Source: Rhabdophis nuchalis (taxonomy: Eukaryota; Chordata; Lepidosauria; Squamata; Natricidae). From it: a DNA stretch of 64,000 nt. The notes beneath the pieces are model-generated. The model ran no database searches. It was not told the DNA's origin and was given only the letters and a program-made list of their open reading frames with translations. Positions 35,939 through 49,481 of the stretch are shown one piece after another. Numbering within the stretch: position 1 is the first letter of the stretch; the number at the start of each line of letters is the position of its first letter. The position numbers were made by a program, and so were the translations under genes. The stretch lies in the NCBI GenBank assembly GCA_039707465.1, contig CM077645.1:58095850-58159849 (forward strand). Direction: 5' to 3'.

Positions 35939-38172
35939 TCTCTCTCTCTCTGCTTTAATTTTATTAAACATTTCGATTACAATATAAAAAGTAGTACAAA
36001 CGAAACTTAAAGAAAAAGAAAAAAAAACAAGAAATAAATAAAAACTGCAGGAAAAATGACATAAAGAAAAAGAAAAGAAAGAGTATAATTTAAAAAAGAA
36101 TGTATAAGGAACCAAATTCTAAATTTTATCACAAGAACTACTCAAATTTAGGAAATTTTCACCCTCTCTAAGGTTCTAAACAGATAGTTCTTTATCCTCT
36201 ATTCCATTCCTTACTTAAAAACAAATCAATAAAACATCAACTTTTCTATCCTGATGTAACCAAAAAATTCAGACGGGATTATCAGAACTTAATGGGAGAA
36301 ATCTTATTTCAACCTCGATCAAATAAACCAATTCATATTCCGTTCACTTCTAAAAAATCTTTAATTCAATCAAATATTACCATAGGATGTGTTTTTTGTT
36401 CAGTTCTTCTATACCCCATCACACAGTCCTTCTATATCCTTCAAAGATTTATCAACCCTTTCTAGACCCTTTCTCTTTTCTAGATCAATTATTTATTTCT
36501 TGTATGCCATAAGAGGAGAGCCATAAGAAACTTGTTGTTTCTAAAGTTTCTAATATTTTAAGATGGCTAATAGCCAATTTTTCAAAATGATTAGAAGTGA
36601 GGCTTGCAAATTTAGTGTCATTAGTTGCAAGAAAGATTTTCAATTTCTTTGACTCCCAGTATTTAAACCCATGGAAAACTGTTGTCATGTGGTTTCTTCA
36701 TAAGGAAGAGCTACCTAGAATATATGTGGGCAATCTCCCATGGCCTCCTTATTCAGAGAAGTTCTGAAGAAGTTTCACTATTTTTGCTGCGCCTGTCTGC
36801 TGTTTTCAAAGCCATATCCCCTCCAAAAGTCCTAAAACTGCTGCATTCTGATGTTTAAAGGGCTTTACTGAATTAGGAGGATGTCTGTAACATCTATATA
36901 AATATAAATGATAGATTATTATTTTGTCCTGTCTTTGATTCGCATTTACACTTTGAAGAGAGGCTTCTTAGAGAAACTAAATCTTCTCATTTACTTTTGT
37001 GAGCTGAGATATAAGAAACTTCCAGTTCTAACTACAATTAGGACAATTATCCCCCCTCCACCTTTTTTTGTCTTAGCAGGTGCTTAATACCTGCAATATA
37101 CTTAATCAGCATTAACATATAACTTACTTTCTTGATACCTCAACTAAACTCAGAATGGAGGCAAGAGAGATTGAAAGCTATAAAACCTGCTCAAGAAAGC
37201 AATCCCTTTGTGATTCCAGAGACTGTTCTCACTTCTCCTGCAGAAGATTGGGGAAGAACTCCTGGTTCTGAAAGCATATTTGGGCACAATTTCTTAATGA
37301 ACTTTCTTAAATATTTTTTTGCTGTTCTGACATCTCCCTTGGTATTCTTATTCATCCCTATCCATCCTGCAAATTCTAATTTAAGTGTCAATGCACCAAT
37401 TTTGGCAACACATTTCTTCCTGGGAAATTTTATGTTATAATCATAGAATTTAAATAATAGTTTAAAATATATTTAGAAGTATCACGTTAGCTGAAATTAG
37501 GCCTCCACCAGGTTTAGATATCACAGGACATGCTTATGCTGGACTTCTATCATTATGTTTTTGTATAAGTCCAAGTAAACTATAATGTGATATTGGGTTA
37601 CACTTGACTTCACAGTGATATGTTGGGTATCAGTGCAAAGAAATACTTGACAGCTATTCTGATTTTGCTATGTGCTACAATAGAAACCATTTTTCATCAA
37701 AGAAGAAAAACTCTTTCTCTGGAATCATAAGGAGAATGGAATACAATGCATCCAACACACATCTGATAATGAATGTTTCCTGGTACATTTGTTGTGCTTT
37801 CATGTCATGGAATTATATGGGTGAGTATCTGGGTGACTTACCATAGTTCTGTTTATGCATCATATGCACTGAGACAGTTACACAAACGGAGCTAAAAGTG
37901 CTTGTCTGTTGTCATGCTTTTTCGGTTTAAATTCTCTAAGTTTATTAATATGTTTGTGAGAAGAGTAATGTAATTGAAATACAAGAATTTAATTTTTAAT
38001 TATCCTAAAGCACCACATACTGCTCCAGCTGAAACTGCTATTTTCTTCTTAATCTATGTCTTTAGAAACCCAGAACTATCACGGGTAGTGGGGAAAGTGC
38101 ATAAGAAAATAAACTCACAAATTAAAATTTAGGTGTCACAAATGTCTTTCTATATTGCAATGTATTGTTTCC
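35939..38172. other. AT-rich intron, possibly an old LINE 3' UTR at 35940-36700
   Basis: The stretch after the microsatellite (TTTAATTTTATTAAACATTTCG, then CT- and A-rich text) looks like a reversed L1-type 3' UTR, but I have no firm anchor. The rest is featureless. Confidence 0.3.
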
Positions 38173-38180
38173 CACTAGAT

Positions 38181-38315
38181 CAGGGGTCTGCAAAGTCGGC
38201 TCTTTTAAGACTGGTGGACTTCAACTCCCAGAGTTCCCCAGCCAGCATAGCTGGCTGGGGAATTCTGGGAGTTGAAGTCCACCAGTCTTAAAAGAGCCGA
38301 CTTTGCAGACCCCTG
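38181..38315. mobile_element. Perfect hairpin MITE of hAT type, family B, 135 bp
   Basis: Arms of about 65 bp starting CAGGGGTCTGCAAAGTCGGC are reverse complements with very few differences, separated by a few bases near 38248. Perfect 8-bp target duplication CACTAGAT (38173-38180 and 38316-38323). Its body (GACTTCAACTCCCAGA) is typical of reptile foldback MITEs. Confidence 0.96.
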
Positions 38316-38323
38316 CACTAGAT

Positions 38324-39084
38324 GAACACTTCCACCTTACATTGGTAAATATCCTTGGGCCCTGGTTACTCTTTAAATATATGAAGAGTAAAGCACTTAA
38401 ACTGAAATTAGATCATTAAATTAAAACTCTAGCACATTAACTATACTTTACTTCCTATCTTGCTAAGTAATACTCTTTTCTAACATCTTGAATTTTGTGT
38501 GGGGTTTTTTTGAAAAAAATCATACCATTTAGGGTGAGATTTTATGTGCTATTACTTGGGATTTAGCTTCAGCTGAAATTAGTAGAACTACCTATGGAGG
38601 AAATGCATGTAAAATTGAACTGTACAAAATACTAAAAACAAAAAAACTCATCTTTTGTATTTTTCCCTACTTTTTTATCCAATGCTAAAATAAATATGGT
38701 GCATTATTGTGCTATTATCTTTCTTAAGTGTCTGTTATGCATCCATGTGCATCCTTAGACAATATGGGGAAACAGCTACACCAAGCCATCAAGAGGCTTT
38801 CAAAGTGACAATGAAGTGGTGATGCCTGTTACATTAAGAACACTTCAGAATGGATGGCATAGATACCATCAGTGCTCACTACCATCATAGCAGTAGCAGA
38901 AATAAACTTTATGCTGCAGAAAAACAAAAACATTTCTTTAAAAAGCAGTGCCTTAGAACAGAACATAGTTAAATGAAACTGGGGGGGGGGGGGGACACAA
39001 GGGGTGAATACCAAACTGGTTCATAGAAGGATATTCTAAAATTAAATCCTTTAAGATCCAAATCTCCAAAATCATTTAACTGAG
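38324..39084. other. Intron, G-run only
   Basis: A G mononucleotide tract at about 38981-38993. Nothing else recognised. Confidence 0.45.
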
Positions 39085-39087
39085 CCA

Positions 39088-39168
39088 TGCAAGATGGTGG
39101 TTATCATATTAGACCAGACAGGGAAGACTCAAATTCCAATCTATTCAGAAATGGTTTTGGGTTAGACA
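39088..39168 (+). mobile_element. Possible tRNA-derived SINE head
   Basis: ATGGTGGTTATCATATTAGACCAG resembles an A-box region, and GACTCAAATTCCAATC resembles a B box at the right spacing, as in the squamate SINE heads. No intact tail, since a family C element follows. Confidence 0.4.
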
Positions 39169-39177
39169 GTCTATATC

Positions 39178-39405
39178 CATGATGGCAAACGTATGGAATG
39201 CGTGCCACAGGTGGCACACAAAGCCATTTGTCAGGGCACCTGAGGCTTGCCCTGTTAACATGCGCGTGGTGGCCAGCTGACTTTGGCCTTCTTTTGATGC
39301 CATTTTTCACCCTCCGGAGGCCTAAAACTGGCCCTACGAGCAAACCAGAAGTCAGTTCCTGAATTTCCGGTTTGCTTTTTATGCTTCAGAGGCTTCAGGG
39401 ACATT
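39178..39405. mobile_element. hAT-like element, family C, one-ended copy
   Basis: CATGATGGCAAACGTATGG matches the family C terminus, and GTGCCACAGGTGGCAC plus the body CATTTTTCACCCTCCGGAGG match the copies at 21329 and 49021. The other terminus is missing. Confidence 0.75.
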
Positions 39406-41628
39406 CAGAAAGGAGTAAGAGGCATTTAATAGGTTTCTCATAACTTTAGACTGAATAGCTTCACAGTTCAATAGATGACTACCAAAAGCTGGCTACCAAA
39501 CAATAAGTATCTCAGTCCTCATGGTGTCCTATGAACCTTGATATTTTCATCACAATGATAAATGCGCCATTGCACCATTGCATAACAGGATCTTCCTCAT
39601 GTGCATGCCAGGATCACAATTCAAGTATAAAAGAGGCATAAATAAAACCTAAGGCCTGCTAAGATACATATGTGTGTCTGTATTTGTCAGAATAAAAACA
39701 AATATTCCAGTTAATATGGAAAATTAAAGCAGAACGTAATAGTTCCTATTTCTTGATATGACAAGAAACATTGATTCTTATTTTCTGCATTAGCACTTAA
39801 CATTATAAAACGTAGTTAAAATAGATCTTGTATACTTGTAAAATTCTGTTTGGTATGCCTGTTTTTAAAACATTAATTCTTCTTTTTTTTTTAATTGAAT
39901 TTCTTTCAGTACTGAAAAACAGATTTAATCCCCCAAATGGAAGTGTCAATATTTTACACTATGCAATTGCCATTTGGATTGCAATAGTTCAAATGCATGC
40001 CTGTTCAAATATCAAAGCCTACTCAAATGGGATGTCTGACAAATGAAGATCCGAGAAGTCAAATAAAGCAAAAGTCATGAATGTGTTCCAAATCAAAATA
40101 AGGGAATAAGTAAAGCAAGGCGCTTTCTGTATTTGGAGGCATCTCCTTTAAAGAGCATGACCTTTACATTTCTGTCATTAGGTGACTATCCCTGGAAGCA
40201 TAGCTGAACAGAGGATTGCTTGAACTGGGAGACATGCAAGTTTCTAAAAATGAAAAATACATCTCGGATATTTTAACACTTGAACTGTTGTGAAAAGAAA
40301 AGCAGGTACAGCAAAACAACCGCAACACATTCCATTCTCTAGTTATCAACACATGCCAGGTTGAAAAATAATTGGGGTAAAAAGTAGCAATGGTAAAAAT
40401 CAAATAAACCATATTGCCATGCATTCTCTAGTTTTTCCCTTGTTTCTGATTTTTTTATGTTAAGTGAAAAAAGTGAACAATTAAGAAACCTACATTAAAA
40501 ATAGATTTCAAGTCAAATTATATGGTGTTATCAGTAATGTAGAATCAAAAATAAAAACTGGTAAAAATAATAGTTAGTGCTGCTAAAGGGTCACAGTTCG
40601 AATTATCATTCATCCTAGGAAAGAATATGAAACTGATTTTAATTGGAGCCAAAGAGTAAAGGTCAGTTTGCCAAGAACAATGGGAATCTTTGGTAATAAC
40701 TGAGTAGATCGTTTGTTAGGAATTTGTGAATATCAGGAAGGTTCTTGAAATTGGAACATAAAAATAGACTTCCTACAAGAAATGAATCTCAGTAACAGGA
40801 CAACATGCCATTTTGATTGTCTTAAACCCTACATTCATTAAGAAAAATAAATAAAAACTGCAAAAAAATAAATGTGTTAAAATTAATGTTTAAAAAACAT
40901 GTTTAAAATTAAACTTTTGACCATGTGTGTCTCTTTTCAAGACTACATCAGCAATATGCCACTCCTTGTTATTTCTGCATTTTAAATCTGCAGCCCAGAA
41001 ACTACATTCTTTTTCAAAGAAACTTTGTTTTTCTCCCCCTCCAACCCTCCCCTTTCCTTAATTCAAGTACGATTCATGCCAAAGCCAGAAAATCATCCTG
41101 ACTTTTCTCAGAGGAGAACAGCTGTTTCATTCTCTTTTTTATGCTCTTTCATCATGAAAGGTTGATATCAATTGTATCCCTTATTTATTTATTTATTAAG
41201 TGAAGGCCTTACCTTTGACAGAATGAGAGATAATCCTGAGGCTGAAAAACAGACTGTACCTCTTCAGAATAATCTTCCATGTAACAAAGGTATCTTGTAG
41301 TTGGGAGGATAAACTGTTCCAGAGACAGGCTGCACAGTCTTTCTAAATCTAAAGCAATCCTTCAAAGCATATGGGAACACATACAAAACACCTCTTTTCT
41401 CATCTGAAAAGCAACTCATCATTTTTGCATGCTCAGTTGTTTAAAAACTGTTCATAGATTTATATTGATGTATGTGCATGCACAGCCATAGGAACATCTG
41501 CAAGAGCAGATCAACATTGGGAAAATAATGTGTATGATCTCAATACTGAAACCCTAATCCTTTTGCGTCCTCAGCACATAGAACCCACCATCTTGAAGAT
41601 TCTGACATCCCACCTGCAATCTATCTGT
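39406..41628. other. AT-rich intron, nothing recognised
   Basis: Only a TTTA run (about 41186-41201). Confidence 0.5.
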
Positions 41629-41629
41629 C

Positions 41630-41693
41630 ATCCATCCATCCATCCATCCATCCATCCATCCATCCATCCATCCATCCATCCATCCATCCATCC
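41630..41693. repeat. (CCAT)n microsatellite
   Basis: About 16 CCAT units followed by (AC)-rich text. Confidence 0.96.
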
Positions 41694-41694
41694 A

Positions 41695-44600
41695 TACACA
41701 TATATACACATACACACCTCTAATAGGGAGAGAGACCCTCTTTGAGGGAGATGGGTGGTTTAGAAATATGAGTAATAAACAAACAAACAAACAAATCAAT
41801 CAAATTAGGAAAGAAGAAAATGTTGCTACTGTGTACCAAATGCAAAATGTACAGTAAATACATCAACCTTCCTTATAAATCAAAGGTTGATAAACAACTC
41901 CTGACACTACAACGTTCATTGTACTCCTTCATTGATTTTCTTTCACCTTGCTATACACATTCCTAAATGACATAGAACTATTGCAGAGTGAAGTCCCCAT
42001 GTAAATGTATACAATTCACTTATTTTAATGATTTTTGTCTTGTTTGCTATTAAAATCAGATCATATTCCATTTGTTTTTAGTTGTAATTAAAAAAAATCT
42101 TGATTTTTGAAATAAACGTATAAACATTGTTTTTACACTTTGTACTATGTCTCTCTTTTATTTTGCTTTGATGAAAAGAAAAAAATACAATATTTTAAAG
42201 TTACAGAAGAACACACATTAACAGTTACCACCATTTCTTTTCTAATGAACTTTTAATGTTGTAGACATAATTGTTGCAAACAACCCTATACATCTACAGT
42301 GCCTATTGTATTCTCTTCCTTTCTTTTTTTTCAACTCCCTTCCATATTAATTAATTGATTGATTGATTTTATGTAGCCTTTCAGGTTCCCATGTTGCCAA
42401 AAATCCCTTTTTGCAGAAATCTTCTTCTGGTGCTGGGCAACTTTTTTCTAGCCAACAAAGACTCTGGGAAAGTTTTCCGCATTAAATTAATAAAAGAGAG
42501 TTGTGTGTGTGTGTGTGTGTGTACACACACATACATTCTTTAAATCTATGCTCTATTTACTAAAGCTAAGCTTTGCCCTTCACACTTTTCTTTGCTTTCA
42601 TGTAAAGTAGGAACTGGAGATCAAATAACAAAGGATAGTTCACTTAATGAACTTGCTTTGAAAATATAAATTTCTTATTAAACCAACTTTAATGTTTTTT
42701 AGCTGATACTATGTTGGAAAAATGTAAGAAACAGCTCTATCCCATGGATATTTACAATTTTATTTTATAAACAGGTCACTTGTAAATTTTTCCTGTATCA
42801 CTCAACATTACTTTTTTTTTCTTTTGGTATTACAGCAAAACTTTTTTCTTTGCTTGTTTCTATTATCAACTCCGTATGTCCCATTATACACATCTTTTTT
42901 CCTTCTGTCTATTAAACCAAACTTTCCATCTCGTTGAATTGTTCAACAGTTGATCCATGTTGATGATATCCACAAATATTTCCTTAGGCAAGGAAGAGGC
43001 ATCTGTTCCATAGTCTCTGCTTGCCTCACTAGATTCAGCAAGGACAGAATGATCTTGATCCCTTCAATTAGACAACAACACATTGCTGGACTTCCGTCTC
43101 TGTGAAGTTTTGCTTGTGGAAGCAAAACTTGTGGTGATCTGGATGACTCTAACCCTCTTATCTTTTTGTAAGGTATTAACAATCTAGCTATTTTCCCAGG
43201 GATTGGGATCATCTTAGCTCATTCATTTGGTCGCCTTAAAAGTTGGTATTGTGATTTGTAACCGTGGAATTATGATTTGGTTTGTTAAATTGTTACTTTA
43301 ACATTGTACTTTTGTGAAAGAGATAGGGATATAAATTGTTTAAGTACATATTTAATAAAGGTTTCATTTATGTAATCTGTGCTCCAAACAAAAGCTTGGA
43401 CATTAAAGACTCAGTATGACCATATAGCTGATACGTCACATTTTTGTGAATGTATAAAAAAAAATATTTTTCTACTTTTTAAAGAAAATAACCATTAATT
43501 CTTACAACAGAAGAATAGCCACTAACATATTGTCTTGAAAATTTGAAGAGTTTATAATCCTATATTATACAATACTAAACACATATTATTAATCATAGTT
43601 TATGAGTGTAAAAAGGGAAAGACTGAAGGCATCTATCACCCTTTTATTTTTAGAGAGATACACTGTACAGCACAGCAATTAAAAATGAAAGGTTTGAAAG
43701 ATATAAAAGCAACAATTAATGCACGCAAGACAAGAGAAAACAAGACCTAAGCCTACAGAAAATAATCAATATCTAATGAGAAGACACTATGCTATTAATA
43801 GTATGAACTTGCTGGCAGATACTATCAAGTTGAGTTTTATTAATTAACTGAAAATGTAAAGATACAATGGCATTGAGAAGTACAAGGAATAAATGTACTT
43901 GTTCTTTAGAAATAACACAATGTAGAATTTATGAGCATACAAGTTAGCCTGTAGCTTGTTGGGTGAATCTTTTTTCCCCTATCAAACAAATTTAGCTTTG
44001 ATTTTTGATTGCTTTAGGATTTTACTTGTCCCAAACAATCTTAAAAGAAAAGCACTCAGAAGTGTAAATTTATACAGCTTTATGCCGAAAAAAATCCAGA
44101 GCATTAAAAGAAAATATTTTAAACAACTAACTGGAAAATATTCGGTATATGTACTTTGAAAGCCACATTCCATTTAATTACTAGTAATTGCAGGCTTAGT
44201 TGCTTTGAAATAAGAACATACAAACATTTTTATTTATTTATTTATTTGCTTATATTTCCTGTTTTTAAACTGCCAATTTCCGTCAGCTCCCTTTCAATCT
44301 AAAAACTTATTTCTGGATATTAATATATTTTTCTCATCCCTATTGACACAAAATCTTATAACAACATTACATTAAACAATAGGTTTATTAGACACTGGTG
44401 GGGGGTAGATGTGTTCATGAAACTTGTTGAGAAAAAAATATGCAGCAAAAATTATTTTGTAAACTTGACATATAGAGCTTTCTGTCCATCCTGCAATCTT
44501 TTTCTCCACTATTATCAATTGCATCACCATGTTGCACTATAATTCGGTGACATGGATTTGCCTGTAAGCATGCTTTTGTAATTGTAGTATCTCTAAAATT

Positions 44601-45180
44601 TATATCTCGGGTATTATTACATTCTTTTTATTATTATATATTGATCCAAAAGTAGAAGTAATTTACTCAAATAAATCCCAGGAGGGACTGATCACAGCTT
44701 AAATAGCAAATAATATTTTCTTTCATATGTCTTACAAAATCTTCTGGGAATAGCAGAATCATTTCTTGAATGTTCATTATGTTGAAACAGGAAAAAAACT
44801 TATTTTTAAAAAATAAAATAAGAAAGAAAAATGAAAATAGGACAAGATTAAAGAGAAAATTCACATTCGTGATAAATAGTTTTACAATTATCCAGGCAGG
44901 CTCTTAGATACAATATATTAAAGACTGTTGGGGAAATAAATACTTTAATGGTTCAATCAGAAAATTATAGAACTGGCAATGACTGAACAGGTTGGATTTT
45001 TTTTTCTAGTTCATTTATACTTACCAAAGTGTGCTACACTAAAACACTCACAAGTTATTAATGTTCACCAACCTTCTGTAATCTGGTATATTTCAAATAT
45101 TATATACAGCTTTAATTAACTAGCTGATGGATAAAATATGAATGAATAATCAGAGATTATGAATAATGAATAATCAAATA
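41695..45180. other. AT-rich intron, one unclassified repeat-like block
   Basis: GT/AC alternation at 42500-42532 and (TTTA)n at 44226-44250. The block 42940-43370 ends GGGATATAAATTGTTTAAG...AATAAAGG, recalling a decayed LINE 3' end, and has an 89-codon minus-strand frame with no recognisable domain. Confidence 0.35.
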
Positions 45181-45870
45181 TTATTATAATTATTTATTTT
45201 TCAGTGCACAACATAGGCACAATGAGGTTGGTTGCACACACCCCAACACAATACAACTCAACTCACAATGAAGACAGAAAATCCCTAACCCAATAAATCA
45301 TATTAACAAACTCCCAGTCCTATTGCACTAGTGTGAACATGTTACACGTTGTGCCAGCCCTGCAAGTCCATCATACTATGTAATTATGATGTTATTTTGC
45401 ATTCAGAAGTCTGACAGCACACAGATAGAAGCTGTTCTTCAGCCTTTTCTGTGTGGCTGGCTGTGTTTCTATATCTCCTTCCCGATGGTAGGAGGGTAAA
45501 GAAGTGCCGTCCACGGTGTGAGTCATTCCTGAGGATTTTCTTCACTCTTCTAAGGCAGCGAGCCCTAGCTATCTCATCTAGTGGTATTAGGGGACAGCCC
45601 ACAATACTTTGTGCTATGCTCACCACCCTCTGTAATTTTTTACTATCCACAGCTGTCAAACTGGCATGCCATACCGTGATGCAATAAGTGAGGATCCTTT
45701 CTATTGTGGACCGGTAAAAGGAGGTCATCAGTTGTTGTTCCACCCTGTTTTTGTGCAAGACCCTAAGGAAATTGAATCTCTGTTGGGCCTTCCTGGCCAC
45801 CTGGGTTGTGTTATTTCTGACCAGGGACATTTCCCCATCGCAGACTGAATGGATATACTCCAGTTGCCAT
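45181..45870 (-). mobile_element. LINE remnant: C-terminal part of a Jockey-group reverse transcriptase
   Basis: A 148-codon minus-strand frame (45384-45830) reads KAQQRFNFLRVLHKN, TSFYRSTIERILTYCITVW, KKLQRVVSIAQSIVG and FTLLPSGRRYR. These are the conserved C-terminal blocks of fish and reptile LINE RT proteins (related to Rex1/Babar or a neighbouring clade). The frame is open only over this fragment. The minus-strand 3' flank to 45181 is presumably its 3' UTR. Confidence 0.8.
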
Positions 45871-45919
45871 TTATTAAAAATGGGACCTAGAAGTAGAGTT
45901 TTTGAAGTGGCCCCTTAAT

Positions 45920-46170
45920 GGAATAGAGTGGAGTGGAGTGAAGTAGAGTGGAGTTCTGCTGAAAAACAGATATCCCCTAATTTTCTTGCCTTCTGGAAGG
46001 CTGTTAAGACATGGTTCTGTCGTCAGGAGTTGGACCAAGGTTGGAGATGCATCCAGCATATGTGTTCTTCAGATAGAATATTATGGTGTTTGATACTTTA
46101 TAAAAGTTTTAGCTGCCAAGAGTTGTTTTATATAACCTGAGGAGCCATACAAATATTTAAATAAATAAAA
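45920..46170 (+). mobile_element. 3' end of an L2-like LINE remnant
   Basis: LAFWKAVKTWFCRQEL resembles the last residues of L2 ORF2 (alignment FRxxLKTxLF). The tail CCTGAGGAGCCATACAAATATTTAAATAAATAAAA has the L2-style ending. The start at 45920 includes a GAGTG-rich patch. Confidence 0.55.
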
Positions 46171-46564
46171 TATAGCCACAGAATTGTATTAATATTCCAT
46201 ATTAAAAGACATCTCAGACTTTATTCACACTACTTTGGTTTGCAGTGACATCACATTTTGTCATAAATTTACAAATTGTTTTGTTATGTGCAGAAACAAG
46301 ATACAAGCTCTAGAAGGAATAATTTACCTCAATTTACCTCAAGGGAAAAACACACAAAATGCACTGTTCTATTTTATCTGTTACAATTATATAGTCAAGT
46401 TGTTTTTAATACTGTCCCAAGTTCCTTATTCTCCATGTTTTCTGTTTCTGAAATTTCCTTAGTACTATTGCACTGTCTTGAATCTTTCTAATAGGTCCTT
46501 CTATACACTATATTTAAAAGTCAGATATAATCTGCAAGTGTGACAAATATTTTCAATATGGACA
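46171..46564. other. Intron, nothing recognised
   Basis: No feature supported. Confidence 0.45.
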
Positions 46565-46815
46565 CATTAAAGTATTTGTTGTTAGTTGCAAAGTTGTGTC
46601 TGACCTATCACAATCCCCATGGACAACGTCCTCCAGGCTTTCCTGTCTTCTTCCATCCTCTGGAGTCCATTTAAGCTCACGCCTACTGCTTCGGTGACTC
46701 CATCTAGTCACCTCATTCTCTGTCATCCCCTTCTTCTGTTGCCCTTAATCTTTTCCAGCATTAGGCTCTTCTCCAGTGAGTCCTTCCTTCTCATTTGGTG
46801 GCCAAAGTATATGCA
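46565..46815 (-). mobile_element. BovB (RTE) LINE fragment
   Basis: Plus-strand blocks GTTGTGTCTGACCTATCACAA, CCCATGGACAACGTCCTCC and CTCATTTGGTGGCCAAAGTAT are the complements of the 3' part of BovB, known from squamates and ruminants. Heavily diverged. Confidence 0.82.
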
Positions 46816-49012
46816 AGAAAAATTCAGTATGGACAATTTGCTACTATTAGATTGTTGCCTTAAAATGTAACTACCCCCCCTCTCTTTCTCAACACATTTT
46901 TAAATTGTGATTGTATTGTAAAATGAGAGCTGATAAACATAGTGCCACAGCTTTATTAAACATTCTACAGTGATGAAAGTTGCAAACATTTTCTAGTTCA
47001 ATAGAACCAGTGCAGTCAAGAAAGCAATGTACTGTATGAGCTGAAATGCATTTAGTGTAAAAACATCATTTTATTTGTTGCAGAATTATAAGCATTGTGT
47101 GCTCTTTTAGTTATAACTATTCATAGAATTACCTGAATAGCTTCGGATTGCAAAGATTTTTCCTCCTGAATAATTGAAGCATTACCACTTTAATGAGTAA
47201 GTAGAGACCGCCATAGAGATTGTGGAGAATATAAGGCAGATATGAATTTCTCTGGATAGTTCAATAATAGAAGAGAAAATGTATGGAAGTATTTCTGCAG
47301 TCATAACTTACAAATTCTGTGGAATATTTTGCCAAATAAAATTAAAAGTATGTGTATATACAGTAGCAAATGAAAACTCATTGCAACTCATTGCAATAAG
47401 TTTAAGGAAAAGAATTGGCATTTTATTTTATTTTTTAGAGTCTTTGAAGAGCATTACAATCAAGAAAAAGAAATTAGATTGCAAAAGAAACCCCACTGCA
47501 GAAAAACATTGATAAAACAATACAATAGTACATTTAGTCAAAACTTTGCACAATTGTATGGCTTAGTAAAGGGTATCTTGAAACGAGAAATGTAAATAAA
47601 AATTAACAGCCTTTAAAAATAATGAACACAAAATGTATCTGTATGACACTTGAATTTGAAAATAACTAAGGAGAACAAAGCTCATTTTTGGATATTGTAA
47701 AAGGGATAGGAGGAAAAAAGTAAATGGCTCAAAAGAGTGCCTCAGTTCAAAAAAGAAAATGAAGACCTTTTACCCAGCAAAGATCTTATAACAAGAGCTA
47801 ATAGATAAGCAATTCTCCACAAGGAGAAGAATCTAATAGAAAAGTAAGAACAAATTTAAAAGCTGTTATGTTTCACTGAAATTCAAAAACAGTTTCCAGT
47901 ACAGGTTGTGAGAAAGGAACTAGACTGAATAGGAAATAAAATGATGGAGCCTCAAGAGGAGACAAGAATGCAAGTGTTACCTGCAAGAAGACAAATAGGA
48001 GAAGACAACTCTATAGTGCAGAAAATATTTGATTACTTCATAATACTAAGAATAATTCTGATACCTCCTGTAATTATGGATAGTAAATAGAATGAAACAA
48101 TTGTCAAGGTTCATCAAGTCTACTAAAGGCACTCCGTACCTAGTCAATCCAAATGGCAAATTATACCTCTCAGAACATGGGGATTCAGGTGGTATTTTCT
48201 CTCGTTTTCAGTCCATGAAAGAGAATTGCCGTGGGAAAGAAAGTTGCAAGTGAATAGCTAAGGAAACAGTGTTGTAGAAGAAAATGTAAGGAACTATGTT
48301 ATGGCATGCATTATGTAGATGAAGAACCACAAGAACAAATCTGACTGAGAAGAATGTGCTTGTAATGAATGAATGTGAATATGAATGTGAATCATGTGAA
48401 GGGTAGGAATTAAAATCAATAGGTAAGAACTACATATAAAGCCTCAACTAGTCATAAGATGAGGGAAATCTGGCTTGGTAATAACACACGTGATGAAGGA
48501 AGAATTTTAAAAATCCTTGGTTTGTCATTGAATGCAAGCTGAATATGATTCTTTTAACTAGCATTAGCATTAGCATAAACATGGTTTTCAAACCATGGGA
48601 AGGTGGTGGTAAGATGTCACCTTAAATAGTGTGTCCCATAATGATTATTTTAGGAATATTATGAGAAATTGAACCAACAACAAAGGATCAGGAAACTGGA
48701 AATTTACAAAATGAGGTTGAGTAAATTAAAAATGTTTAGTCTTGAGAAAAAAACAACTGAGGAAAAGGGAATATGATAACACTTTTCACATATTTGAAAG
48801 GTATCACACAGAAAGAGATCAAAACTTTACTCTCTACTGTCTCAGAACACAAAGCAGAAAATAAAGGTTTTAAAGGAGGAGATAAATTCAAGTAAGCATT
48901 AGGAAAATTCTTCTAATGGGAAAAATATATTGATATCAGAACTTATTCCTATGTAAGATGGTAGAATCCTTTGTAGAATATGTTTAATTATAGTGTGGAA
49001 AGCCATCTGTTT
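46816..49012. other. AT-rich intron, nothing recognised
   Basis: No inverted termini, domain or simple repeat of note. Confidence 0.5.
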
Positions 49013-49020
49013 GGATAGGT

Positions 49021-49473
49021 CTGTGATGTCGAACCTATGGCAAGCGTGCCACAGGTAGCACACGGAGCCATATTTGGTGGCACACCAGCCATCAACTCCA
49101 GTGCGCATATATGTGCCAGCCAGCTGATTTTTTTGCCCTTTCGGAGGGCCAGGGGAGGCCGTTTTCACCCTCCCCAGGCTTCAGCAAAACTTCTGGAGGC
49201 TGGGAAGGGAGAAAAACAGTCCCAACAGGCCAACCGGAAGTTTGGAAATGATCCATTTCCAACTTGCAGAGGGCTTCCAGGGGGCTGGGGGAGGCCATTT
49301 TTTCCCTCCCCAGCTTCAGGAAAGCCTCCAGAGCCTGGGCAGGGGACGTGCATGCATGCGCCGGGGGAGGTTGCGTGCATATGCACAGGTGGGTGGGGAG
49401 ATTGAGTGGGCACATGTGCGTGATAGAGCATGTGTGTGTGCAATTTTGACATGCCATAAGAAAAGGTTCACTA
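49021..49473. mobile_element. Non-autonomous hAT-like element, family C, 453 bp
   Basis: Ends CTGTGATGTCGAACCTATGG and CCATAAGAAAAGGTTCACTA are imperfect inverted repeats. The target duplication GGATAGGT is perfect (49013-49020 and 49474-49481). The GC-rich interior gives several long ORFs on both strands, none with a domain. Confidence 0.9.
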
Positions 49474-49481
49474 GGATAGGT

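Noticed and set aside
35753..36115. Ser/Pro-rich and Arg-rich ORFs
   Set aside because: Translation of TTC/CTC repeats.
42943..43212. 89-codon minus-strand ORF
   Set aside because: No recognised domain, no splice sites that suggest a VPS10 exon; the region ends like a decayed LINE.
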